DNA from: Bacillota bacterium
GTDB lineage: Bacteria > Bacillota > Bacilli > Bacillales_B > DSM-18226
Length of the DNA: 6,666 nt
Reading direction: 5' to 3'
NCBI GenBank assembly: GCA_030705665.1
Contig: JAUZQA010000242.1
Coordinates: 1 to 6,666, forward strand
The position numbers were made by a program, and so were the translations under genes. The notes below the pieces were generated by a model, which did no database searches, was not told the origin of the DNA, and was given only the letters and a program-made list of their open reading frames with translations. Below are positions 1 through 6,666 of this stretch, piece by piece. Numbering within the stretch: position 1 is the first letter of the stretch; each line of letters starts with the position of its first letter.

Positions 1-9
1 GATTTTACT

Positions 10-18
10 TGTTATATA
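10..18 (+). promoter_or_regulatory. Possible extended -10 upstream of galK
   Basis: The bases TGTTATATA resemble an extended -10 element (TGnTATAAT) and lie 57 nt before the chosen galK start. Any -35 region would fall at or beyond the left edge of the window, so the promoter cannot be judged fully. The stretch TTTTACT at 3-9 matches one half of the candidate GalR element found on both sides of galR. Confidence 0.3.
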
Positions 19-75
19 GAATAAGTCTAAAGATGTTTGAAAATAAAAATTCTAAAAGAGAGTTGGAGACGTTCC

Positions 76-1275
76 ATGGATATGAACTTTTTGCTGAAAA
101 AATTTGAAGAAACATTTCCAAGTAATGAAAGCCAAAAGCTTCGTTCGTTTTTTTCTCCGGGAAGAATTAACTTAATTGGTGAACATACAGATTACAACGG
201 CGGTCATGTTTTTCCTTGTGCGATTACCTATGGCACTTATGGGCTTGCTCGGAAAAGAGAAGATCGAACAGTTAGAATGTACTCGCTTAATTTTGAAAAA
301 AAGGGAGTCATTGAATTTCAGCTTGACCATTTGGATTATGATAAAAATCATAACTGGGCGAATTATCCGAAGGGTATGATTCGGTATATTCAGGAAGCTG
401 GCTGGGCAATGCCTTATGGCATGGATGTCCTCATTTTCGGAAATATTCCAAATGGTGCAGGCCTTTCTTCTTCAGCTTCACTCGAAATGCTGACAGGTGT
501 GATTGTGAATGAATTGTTTGATCTTGAGATCGAGAGGTTGGATTTAGTGAAGACCGGAAAAAAAGTGGAGAATGAATATATCGGGGTAAACAGTGGGATC
601 ATGGATCAATTTGCCGTAGGCATGGGCAAAGAAAATTGCGGGATCTTGCTTGACTGCAATACCTTGAAATATGAATATGCTCCACTAAATTTGGAAGGTT
701 ACAAAATCATGATAATGAATACCAACAAAAGACGAGAGCTTGCTGATTCTAAATATAATGAAAGAAGAAGTGAGTGTGATGAAGCACTTAAACGGCTTCA
801 ATTGGCTGAAGATATTTCTAGTTTAGGAGATTTAACGATTGAAGAGTTTGAGAGCATCAAGTTTCACATTCACGATGATATTTTAACAAAAAGGGCTAAG
901 CATGCTGTTTATGAAAATCAAAGGACATTAAAAGCATTATCGGCGTTAAAAAGCGGAGACCTGGAGCAGTTTGGACTTTTAATGAACGCTTCTCATGTTT
1001 CACTAAGGGACGATTACGAGGTAACAGGAGTAGAACTGGATACACTTGTTGAAGCTGCCTGGAAACAGGAGGGGACAGTTGGTGCGCGGATGACAGGGGC
1101 TGGCTTTGGCGGATGTGCGATTGCGATAGTCAAAGAAGATACTGTAGAAAAGTTTATTTCAACTGTAGGCAGTGACTATCTAACGAAGATTGGCTACGAG
1201 GCTACTTTCTATGTTGCCAGTATTGGGGACGGGGCAAATGAAATTGAACTGAGTACGGGCCAAAAATCTTATTAA
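76..1275 (+). CDS. galK: Galactokinase
   Basis: Galactokinase phosphorylates galactose at C1 with ATP, the first committed step of the Leloir pathway, in the cytoplasm. The 399-residue product has all three GHMP-kinase signatures: the galactokinase motif GRINLIGEHTDYNGG (residues 29-43), the ATP-binding loop PNGAGLSSSASLE (125-137), and the C-terminal GARMTGAGFGGC (336-347). Asp177 in SGIMDQF matches the family's catalytic aspartate. Length is close to the usual 385-400 residues. The start at 76 is preferred because GGAG lies 7 nt upstream (65-68). The frame is open upstream to a TTG at 37, but that has no ribosome site, and ATG at 82 is 13 nt from the same GGAG. galT follows 18 nt after the stop, so the two are probably cotranscribed. 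Nothing looks broken. Confidence 0.96.
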   Translation: MDMNFLLKKFEETFPSNESQKLRSFFSPGRINLIGEHTDYNGGHVFPCAITYGTYGLARKREDRTVRMYSLNFEKKGVIEFQLDHLDYDKNHNWANYPKGMIRYIQEAGWAMPYGMDVLIFGNIPNGAGLSSSASLEMLTGVIVNELFDLEIERLDLVKTGKKVENEYIGVNSGIMDQFAVGMGKENCGILLDCNTLKYEYAPLNLEGYKIMIMNTNKRRELADSKYNERRSECDEALKRLQLAEDISSLGDLTIEEFESIKFHIHDDILTKRAKHAVYENQRTLKALSALKSGDLEQFGLLMNASHVSLRDDYEVTGVELDTLVEAAWKQEGTVGARMTGAGFGGCAIAIVKEDTVEKFISTVGSDYLTKIGYEATFYVASIGDGANEIELSTGQKSY

Positions 1276-1293
1276 AGAATGGAGATTTTGAAA

Positions 1294-2811
1294 ATGGACG
1301 TATACACCGCATTAGAACAGCTTGTTCAATATGCCGTTACGTTGGATATGATTCAACCGGAGGATAAGATTTATGCCCGAAATCAGGTTATGTCATTGTT
1401 AGGGATTGTCGAGTTTCCGGAACATATCGTGCAAGCACAAATAAAAGGTAATGATATTCCCGACCTTCTGGATGAATTAATGCTGTTTGCTGTTCAAGAG
1501 AGTGTAATCGAGGATTTGCTCGATGAGAAGGAAATTTTAAGCAGTAAGATTATGAATGTTTTTATGTCAAAGCCTTCTGATGTAAATAAAATCTTCTATG
1601 AAAAATATAGAATTACGCCCGAAAAGGCTACAGACTATTTTTATAATCTTAGCCGTAACAGCAATTACATTCAGACGAAAAGAATTGAGAAAAATATCAA
1701 CTATAAAGCTGATACTCCATATGGGTATTTAGATATCACTATTAATTTATCAAAGCCAGAAAAAGACCCGAAGGAGATTGCCAGAGAAAAAGAAAGAAAA
1801 ACAGTTTCTTCTCACTATCCGAAATGTTTGCTTTGCGTTGAAAACGAGGGATATGCCGGTCGAATCGGCCATCCAGCCCGCTCAAACCACAGGATGATCG
1901 GGCTTGAGCTAACAGATGAACCTTGGTTTCTGCAATATTCTCCGTATGTTTATTATAATGAACACTGCATAGTTTTATCAGCTGAGCATCGGGATATGGT
2001 GATTAATCGTGAAACATTTGAAAGATTACTAGAGTTCGTCGGAAAGTTCCCTCATTATTTTGTCGGTTCCAATGCTGATTTACCCATCGTCGGCGGCTCC
2101 ATTTTGACTCATGACCATTATCAAGGTGGAAACTATGAATTTGCCATGGCAAAGGCAGTGGATGAAGTTAACTTTACTCTTCCTTGCTATCCTAGCCTAA
2201 AAGCAGCAACAGTTAAATGGCCGATGTCGGTTATTCGGTTACAAGGAAATGATAAAAATGAACTAATCGATGCCTGTGAGTTTATATTGGAACAATGGAA
2301 AAACTACAGTGACCCTGATGCAAACATCCTTGCTTACACGGATGACACAAGACATAATACCATTACCCCGATTGCACGCATGCGAAACGGCAAGTATGAA
2401 GTAGATCTTGTTTTACGCAATAATCGCACAAGTGATGAACATCCGCTTGGGATTTTCCACCCTCACGCTGATGTCCACCATATTAAGAAAGAAAATATTG
2501 GCTTAATTGAAGTGATGGGGCTTGCTGTTTTACCGGCTCGGTTGAAGAAGGAACTTCAAGAAGTAGAGAACTATCTATTAGAAAAGCCGAATAAGATTGA
2601 AGGCTATCACACTCAATGGGCAAATGAATTAAAAGAAAAATATCAAAATGAATTATCAGCCGAGCGAATAAAAGATATCGTACAAAAAGAAGTAGGTCTT
2701 AAGTTTTTACGGGTTTTGGAAGATGCCGGGGTATATAAACGGGACGAAAAAGGGCAAAAAGCTTTTAATCGATTCATTGTTGAAGCAATAAAGGGTAGAA
2801 TTATTAGATAG
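1294..2811 (+). CDS. galT: UDP-glucose--hexose-1-phosphate uridylyltransferase, Firmicutes type
   Basis: GalT exchanges the sugar phosphate between UDP-glucose and galactose-1-phosphate, giving UDP-galactose and glucose-1-phosphate. This is the long Firmicutes form (about 500 residues, here 505), distinct from the roughly 350-residue enterobacterial form. Visible marks are Cys178 and Cys181 (CLLC), the active-site-like segment THDHYQGG (272-279), which I take to correspond to the HPHGQ nucleophile motif of the short form, and FHPHADVHH (from about residue 388) near the C-terminal part. The ATG at 1279 begins only 4 nt after the galK stop and lacks a ribosome site. The ATG at 1294 has GGAG at 1281-1284 with 9 nt spacing and is chosen. 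It is the second gene of a galKT unit that ends at the terminator at 2875-2902. No galE is visible, so the epimerase must be outside the window. Confidence 0.95.
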   Translation: MDVYTALEQLVQYAVTLDMIQPEDKIYARNQVMSLLGIVEFPEHIVQAQIKGNDIPDLLDELMLFAVQESVIEDLLDEKEILSSKIMNVFMSKPSDVNKIFYEKYRITPEKATDYFYNLSRNSNYIQTKRIEKNINYKADTPYGYLDITINLSKPEKDPKEIAREKERKTVSSHYPKCLLCVENEGYAGRIGHPARSNHRMIGLELTDEPWFLQYSPYVYYNEHCIVLSAEHRDMVINRETFERLLEFVGKFPHYFVGSNADLPIVGGSILTHDHYQGGNYEFAMAKAVDEVNFTLPCYPSLKAATVKWPMSVIRLQGNDKNELIDACEFILEQWKNYSDPDANILAYTDDTRHNTITPIARMRNGKYEVDLVLRNNRTSDEHPLGIFHPHADVHHIKKENIGLIEVMGLAVLPARLKKELQEVENYLLEKPNKIEGYHTQWANELKEKYQNELSAERIKDIVQKEVGLKFLRVLEDAGVYKRDEKGQKAFNRFIVEAIKGRIIR

Positions 2812-2866
2812 TTCACAAATTCCCATTACTGAGATTGTCGAAGAAGTTGGCAATGATAATTTTTTC
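2792..2866 (+). pseudogene. Possible remnant of an AraC-family DNA-binding domain
   Basis: Read from 2792 in the frame one base ahead of galT, the sequence encodes LLDSSQIPITEIVEEVG followed by NDNFF. This resembles the second helix-turn-helix of AraC/XylS regulators, where LL-x5-PITEIAEEVG-F-x-D-x-x-YF is typical. The segment overlaps the last codons of galT, has a stop just before it (2789-2791) and continues open only to a stop just after 2930, through the galT terminator. It has no start or ribosome site, so it could only be a decayed fragment. With about 25 residues, chance resemblance is quite possible. Confidence 0.22.
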
Positions 2867-2874
2867 GAAATTAG

Positions 2875-2902
2875 AGGGGCCAAATTGGCTCCTTCATTTT
2901 TT
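2875..2902 (+). terminator. Intrinsic terminator after galT
   Basis: An 8-bp stem (AGGGGCCA at 2875-2882 with TGGCTCCT at 2886-2893, one G-U pair) with loop AAT is followed by TCA and six T (2897-2902). It sits 63 nt past the galT stop and would end the galKT transcript before the galR promoter. Confidence 0.78.
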
Positions 2903-2948
2903 GGGAGTGGGAAGCTATCCCCATTGTAAGGTAAGGAATCGAGTAAAA

Positions 2949-2962
2949 TTTTAGTAAAAATT
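2949..2962 (+). promoter_or_regulatory. Candidate GalR operator upstream of galR
   Basis: TTTTAGTAAAAATT contains the perfect 11-bp inverted repeat TTTTA-G-TAAAA (2949-2959). It overlaps the first two bases of the predicted galR -35 box, a suitable position for autorepression. The same 14 bases occur on the opposite strand at 4048-4061 beyond galR. That GalR is the binder is inferred from position and from the habit of LacI-family proteins of binding AT-rich inverted repeats near their own genes. Confidence 0.4.
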
Positions 2963-2989
2963 GACCGTAGTTTCATGTTATATTAATAT
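2961..2989 (+). promoter_or_regulatory. Promoter of galR
   Basis: A -35 box TTGACC (2961-2966, 5 of 6 consensus) and a -10 box TAATAT (2984-2989, 4 of 6) are separated by 17 nt. An alternative extended -10, TGTTATATT, lies at 2976-2984. The start codon of galR is 39 nt beyond the -10. This shows galR has its own promoter in addition to any readthrough from galKT. Confidence 0.55.
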
Positions 2990-2997
2990 GTTCTTAG

Positions 2998-4029
<1,032 letters not shown>

Positions 4030-4047
4030 GGATGCATTGAGTGTATA

Positions 4048-4061
4048 AATTTTTACTAAAA
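4048..4061 (-). repeat. Second copy of the 14-nt candidate GalR element
   Basis: On the - strand this reads TTTTAGTAAAAATT, identical to 2949-2962, starting 18 nt after the galR stop. With the upstream copy it brackets galR in opposite orientation, about 1.1 kb apart. It could be a second operator for looping or a chance AT-rich match. Confidence 0.35.
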
Positions 4062-4088
4062 CTATTTCTGGGATTTTACTGATAAAGG

Positions 4089-4117
4089 AAGGGATGGCAG
4101 AACTGCCATCCCTTTTT
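4089..4117. terminator. Terminator between galR and the convergent selenoprotein unit
   Basis: A perfect 12-bp stem (AAGGGATGGCAG at 4089-4100 and CTGCCATCCCTT at 4103-4114) closes on a 2-nt centre and is followed on the + strand by TTTTT (4113-4117). On the - strand the hairpin begins 7 nt after the stop of the selenoprotein B-like gene and is followed by a weaker T-rich run (CTTCCTTTAT). It therefore clearly ends galR and probably also the opposing unit. Confidence 0.9.
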
Positions 4118-4124
4118 CCAAGTA

Positions 4125-4826
4125 TTAATAGGTTGGGAAATGCAAATCATGAATATGCCCCGGCTCTTGTCTTTCATTTAACTCGCCCAGTGCTGCCTTT
4201 AATACATTCATTTGTGTTGTTTTATCATGAGGCTTACCTAATGAATGCCCAAATACGAATCCTACTGGATGAATAGCACGTGGCGGTCTCATCAAGCTGG
4301 ATTGTTCAACGTCCAATGTAATTAAGGTTGTTGGAATTCCTTGTGATTCAATCCCGCGCTGCACTGTAACTACAGTGCGATGACAGAGCGGTCAGCCCGC
4401 AGTTAATAGACACGCGTCCGCTTTGGAACGAACCACTTCTTTTACAAGTGCAGGAATGGTTTCATTATTAATTTTGTTCAACCTCATGGAATAGCCCATC
4501 ATAGTTAGATGTTTTTCAGCTACACCGCCAAGGTCTCCATCATTCACCATTTCTCTTAATCGGTCGATAGGGAACACGCAGTTAATATCCTCTTTCGGAG
4601 CATCTGTATTATAATGCTCCTTTGGGGCTGCATGGGTGACCGTTAAATCCTTTGCATCCACATCTCCCGGAATGATGCGGAAGGTGGCATCCCCTTGAGA
4701 GGGGTCTGTGTTAAAAGGCTCCTGATCCTTCAAGTGAACGCCGGAAGTGGAAACAATCATGATGGTCATTTCATGCAATGGCTTCGTGCTGGGTGTATAT
4801 GGGATAGCTTTTCTTGAGAGTTCCAT
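4125..4826 (-). CDS. Selenoprotein B-like protein (PrdB/GrdB family), UGA read as selenocysteine
   Basis: The frame is split by one UGA (4394-4392). Read through as selenocysteine it gives 233 residues with Sec145. The join reads LLTAG-U-PLCHRTV, a U-x-x-C redox motif like those of the clostridial reductase B subunits. Before it, HAAPKEHYNTDAPKEDINCVFPIDRLREM is typical of the family; after it, RPPRAIHPVGFVFGHSLGKP also fits. Length and Sec position are close to what I recall for D-proline reductase PrdB (about 240 residues, Sec near 150). The ATG at 4826 lies 6 nt after TAAGGAGG (4840-4833); the ATG at 4832 abuts that site and is rejected. It follows the seleno-peroxiredoxin by 38 nt and is probably cotranscribed. 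No PrdA, GrdA, GrdE or other reductase subunit is visible, so substrate and partner are unknown; a thiol/selenol redox role is inferred. Confidence 0.88.
4354..4391 (-). promoter_or_regulatory. Candidate bacterial SECIS element
   Basis: Starting 13 nt after the UGA, the mRNA can form a perfect upper stem GCACTGT/ACAGTGC (4378-4372 with 4367-4361) closed by the tetraloop AGUU, with G and U in the apical loop. A lower stem CCGC/GCGG (4391-4388 with 4357-4354) begins directly after the UGA. In E. coli fdhF the upper stem also starts about 11 nt after the UGA and carries GU in its loop, so geometry fits recognition by SelB. Confidence 0.72.
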
Positions 4827-4864
4827 ACACATCCTCCTTATTTGCTGCTTACTAAATTATCAAT

Positions 4865-5365
4865 TTAAAGTTTTCGTAAAACATCAAACAACTCTTCATT
4901 ATCAGGCTGTTTACCAATTGGATGAACATCAATCCACTGAACGATGCCTTGTTTATCAATGATAAAAAGGGCACGTTCAGAAGCTCCGTATGCCGCTTCG
5001 CCTTTGTTTTTGCGAAGGACGCCATATTTTTCAGATACTTCTCCATGCGGATAGAAATCAGAACAAAGCGGATAGGAAATTCCTCCAATTGATTTTGCCC
5101 ATGCATCATGGCTAGGGACGCTGTCGACTGAAATACCCAAGACCTGGGTATCAAACTCTTCAAAACGAGAAAGATCATCCTCGTAAGAAGGCATTTGCGC
5201 GCCTCAAACTGGGGTCCAATCTAATGGGTAAAAACAAAGAAATACATTTTTTGTGCCCCGGAATTCGCTCAAAGTAACACTCCGATCACCATGGGCTCCT
5301 AAAGTGAAATCAGGTGCCTGATCCCCAACTTTTAAGGTGCTTGTTTCAGTAGCTCCTTGTGGCAT
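4865..5365 (-). CDS. Seleno-peroxiredoxin (AhpC/TSA family), UGA read as selenocysteine
   Basis: Peroxiredoxins reduce peroxides with an active-site thiol or selenol in the cytoplasm. The frame has one UGA (5206-5204) at the exact place of the peroxidatic cysteine: DWTPV-U-GAQMP, against TPVC in ordinary members. Read through, the protein has 166 residues, normal for the family, with Thr51, Sec54 and Arg131 (GASERALFIID) forming the expected active site. VGDQAPDFTL near the N terminus and VLGISVDS (75-82) are also typical. Cys44 and Cys101 are the only other cysteines seen; Cys101 is a possible resolving residue, or the enzyme may be of 1-Cys type using an outside thiol. The ATG at 5365 has AAAGGAGAG (5380-5372) 6-8 nt upstream; an upstream in-frame TTG at 5401 has no such site. 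Only weak hairpins follow this UGA. It is the first gene of a two-gene selenoprotein unit. Confidence 0.9.
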
Positions 5366-5381
5366 GTGAATCTCTCCTTTC

Positions 5382-5395
5382 TTGATTTTAATCAA
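5382..5395. promoter_or_regulatory. Inverted repeat just before the seleno-peroxiredoxin ribosome site
   Basis: TTGATT-TT-AATCAA is a perfect 6+2+6 inverted repeat lying 2 nt upstream of the Shine-Dalgarno site in the 5' leader of the selenoprotein unit. It is a candidate operator. It does not match the PerR consensus, and no binder can be named. Confidence 0.3.
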
Positions 5396-5438
5396 CAACA
5401 ATTTTTATTATTCCCTTGACCAATAGGCTTAAACGTAA

Positions 5439-5468
5439 AATATGTTTGAGAAAAAATTTAAAGGTCAA
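5439..5468 (-). promoter_or_regulatory. Possible promoter of the seleno-peroxiredoxin unit
   Basis: On the - strand TTGACC (5468-5463) is followed, after 18 nt, by CATATT (5444-5439), a weak -10. This would start transcription about 65-70 nt before the peroxiredoxin start codon. The -35 is good and the -10 poor, so the assignment is tentative. Confidence 0.35.
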
Positions 5469-5513
5469 GTTGAGAATCTCCTTCAAATGGATGGCTAATA
5501 ATTGATAGAGTTG

Positions 5514-5522
5514 TGTTACAAT
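5514..5522 (+). promoter_or_regulatory. Extended -10 promoter for aroD
   Basis: TGTTACAAT differs from the extended -10 consensus TGnTATAAT at one base and lies 97 nt before the aroD start. No clear -35 is seen at the right distance, which is tolerated by extended -10 promoters. Confidence 0.42.
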
Positions 5523-5618
5523 CTAATAGAAAAATGAAAAAATTTTGGACTAAAAGATCTTGGATTTTAAGATTTATATATTACTCAGACAACTCTTTTG
5601 AAAATGAGGGAAATTGAA

Positions 5619-6380
5619 ATGAGCACTTTAAAAATTAAACATCTGACAGTGGGCGAAGGAACGCCGAAAATTATTGTTCCACTTGTAGGAAAAACAAAAG
5701 AACAGATTGTCGAAGAAGCTGAACTTGTAAAGGATCTTCGGCCGGATGTAGTGGAATGGCGCGCTGATTTTTATGAAGAAATAGAAAATTTAGCTGCCGT
5801 AAAAGAGCTGTTGGCTGATTTGCGAAATTTGTTTACAGATGTATTGCTTCTGTTTACATTTCGAACTCATAAAGAAGGCGGAAATAAAGAGATTAGTAAC
5901 GAAACATATGTTAAGTTGAATCGGACAGCTATTCTTACCAAAAATATCGACCTCGTGGATGTTGAGTTATTTACTGGAGAAAAGGAAGTTCAGGCCATCG
6001 TTTCAATGGCCAAAGCAAACGGAGTATTTGTGGTCATGTCCAATCATGATTTCTTTAAAACACCGCCAAAAGAAGAACTTATTGCTCGTCTTCGAAAAAT
6101 GCAGGAGAATGGTGCTGATATCCCCAAAATCGCTGTCATGCCAACTTCTGTTGAGGACGTGCTGACATTGCTCGATGCAACCAACACAATGAAGAAACAG
6201 TATGCAGATCGTCCGATCATTACCATGTCAATGGGCGGTACAGGCGTGATCAGCCGTTTAGCAAGTGAAGTATTTGGATCAGCCTTTACATTTGGTGCAG
6301 GTAAAAATGCATCCGCTCCTGGTCAAATACCTGTAGCAGAATTAAGAACTGTTTTAGAAATCTTACATAAAAGTATGTAA
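5619..6380 (+). CDS. aroD: 3-dehydroquinate dehydratase, type I
   Basis: This enzyme removes water from 3-dehydroquinate through a Schiff base, the third step of the shikimate pathway toward aromatic amino acids. The 253-residue product has the whole type I active site, and with this start its numbering matches that of the E. coli/Salmonella enzymes: Glu46 and Arg48 (VEWRAD), Arg82 and Glu86 (FRTHKEGG), His143 (SNHDF), Schiff-base Lys170 (PKIAVMP), Arg213 (GVISRLASE), Ser232 and Gln236 (ASAPGQIP). The ATG at 5619 has GAGGG 8 nt upstream (5606-5610). Earlier in-frame starts (TTG 5598, ATG 5604) overlap or precede that site and are rejected. The gene diverges from the selenoprotein unit, has its own promoter and ends in a terminator, so it is probably monocistronic. 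No other aro gene is visible. Confidence 0.96.
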   Translation: MSTLKIKHLTVGEGTPKIIVPLVGKTKEQIVEEAELVKDLRPDVVEWRADFYEEIENLAAVKELLADLRNLFTDVLLLFTFRTHKEGGNKEISNETYVKLNRTAILTKNIDLVDVELFTGEKEVQAIVSMAKANGVFVVMSNHDFFKTPPKEELIARLRKMQENGADIPKIAVMPTSVEDVLTLLDATNTMKKQYADRPIITMSMGGTGVISRLASEVFGSAFTFGAGKNASAPGQIPVAELRTVLEILHKSM

Positions 6381-6430
6381 TCCATTTGAAATACATTGTT
6401 AGGTGATCGTATTCCTACATGAATGAGAAG

Positions 6431-6466
6431 AACGGAACCGTTGATAAAAAACGGCTTCGTTTTTTT
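6431..6466 (+). terminator. Intrinsic terminator after aroD
   Basis: AACGGAACCGTT (6431-6442) pairs with AACGGCTTCGTT (6450-6461) in a 12-position stem with one A-C mismatch and one G-U pair, closing a 7-nt loop. Seven T (6460-6466) overlap and follow its 3' arm. It lies 50 nt past the aroD stop and separates aroD from the gene at 6579. Confidence 0.87.
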
Positions 6467-6494
6467 GCTTCCACTGTATTTAATCATCAAAAAC

Positions 6495-6519
6495 TACATA
6501 ATACTCCATAGACTATGTA
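6495..6519. repeat. Small inverted repeats upstream of the ArsM-like gene
   Basis: TACATA (6495-6500) and TATGTA (6514-6519) form an inverted repeat, and CATAG-A-CTATG (6507-6517) forms a second, overlapping perfect one. They lie in the 112-nt gap between the aroD terminator and the next start codon and could be an operator. A TATAAC at 6555-6560 resembles a -10 but lacks a good -35, so no promoter is called. Confidence 0.22.
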
Positions 6520-6578
6520 CATTCCGAGTGCTACTCTATTAATAAATATTTCAATATAACAAAATGGGAGAGAGTCAT

Positions 6579-6666
6579 ATGGGTTATTTAGATACTGCAA
6601 ATGATCTATACAAAGAAGCAGCCATTACACCGCAGGCAGGTCTCTGTTGTGTGACAAATCCAACAC
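6579..6666 (+). CDS. N terminus of an ArsM-like methyltransferase (cut by window edge)
   Basis: Only the first 29 codons are present; the gene runs off the right edge. The ATG at 6579 has GGGAG 8 nt upstream (6566-6570). The visible start, ending ITPQAGLCCVTNPT, resembles the opening of the methyltransferases annotated as ArsM of arsenosugar biosynthesis, whose N termini as I recall read DLYKEAALTPQAGLCCTTTP. That family acts on arsenite or related compounds with S-adenosylmethionine and is often next to the radical SAM protein ArsS, some members of which contain selenocysteine. The Cys-Cys pair is visible, but the SAM-binding domain lies beyond the window. The family call rests on recognition of this short stretch. 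Confidence 0.55.
   Translation, partial: MGYLDTANDLYKEAAITPQAGLCCVTNPT

Noticed and set aside
2707..2976. Reverse-strand open frame across the galT end and the intergenic gap
   Set aside because: It overlaps galT and the terminator, has no ribosome site and shows no recognisable protein features; it looks like a shadow frame.
4852..5178. Alternative - strand frame of 108 codons inside the peroxiredoxin gene
   Set aside because: It overlaps the peroxiredoxin in another frame, shows no family features and has no ribosome site.
4865..5194. Separate short gene starting at the ATG at 5194, after the peroxiredoxin UGA
   Set aside because: It would lack the peroxiredoxin N-terminal strands and the catalytic residue and has no ribosome site before the ATG. 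The in-frame readthrough product explains it fully.
4392..5206. The two UGA codons as ordinary nonsense mutations or frameshifted pseudogenes
   Set aside because: Both fall exactly on active-site redox positions, the same frame continues with conserved family sequence to a normal stop, and there is no other lesion. Two unrelated genes being hit precisely there by chance is very unlikely.
4125..5365. UGA decoded as tryptophan (alternative genetic code)
   Set aside because: Tryptophan is encoded by TGG throughout, including three codons before the peroxiredoxin UGA (DWTPV). Other genes show no internal UGA, and tryptophan would not fit a catalytic cysteine site.
5363..5380. PerR box at the seleno-peroxiredoxin promoter
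   Set aside because: No match to the TTATAATnATTATAA pattern was found in 5366-5480; the AT-rich stretches there do not have that symmetry.

Overview
The window looks like chromosomal DNA of a low-GC, Gram-positive, Bacillaceae-type bacterium. Shine-Dalgarno sites are strong (GGAG, AAAGGAGAG, TAAGGAGG), intrinsic terminators are classic, and the galactokinase, the Firmicutes-type galactose-1-phosphate uridylyltransferase, the LacI-type GalR and the type I dehydroquinase all fit such a host. The genus cannot be fixed from sequence alone.

Layout: (1) 1-2811, + strand, galK-galT, the Leloir galactose genes, separated by 18 nt and ending at an intrinsic terminator (2875-2902). (2) 3028-4029, + strand, galR with its own promoter. 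A 14-nt AT-rich element occurs in opposite orientations on the two sides of galR and is a candidate GalR operator. No galE or galactose transporter lies in the window. (3) 4089-4117, a terminator between convergent units. (4) 5365 down to 4125, - strand, two adjacent genes that each contain one in-frame UGA exactly at the redox active site. The first is a peroxiredoxin (TPV-U in place of TPV-C). The second is a PrdB/GrdB-like selenoprotein B family protein (U-P-L-C motif) with a strong SECIS-like hairpin 13 nt after the UGA. Read through, they give proteins of 166 and 233 residues, normal for their families. (5) 5619-6380, + strand, aroD, divergent from the selenoprotein pair and followed by a terminator. 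(6) From 6579, the first 29 codons of a gene whose start resembles the ArsM-like methyltransferases, a family that I recall being linked to ArsS radical SAM (seleno)proteins.

The ordinary part is galactose catabolism and the shikimate step. The unusual part is the two-gene selenocysteine operon. A seleno-peroxiredoxin is paired with a PrdB/GrdB-like selenoprotein but without any visible PrdA, GrdA, GrdE or other reductase partner, and it sits close to an ArsM-like gene. The host must therefore make selenocysteine (selA, selB, selC and selD elsewhere). The pair may form a peroxide or redox defence unit rather than an amino-acid reductase; that role is inference.
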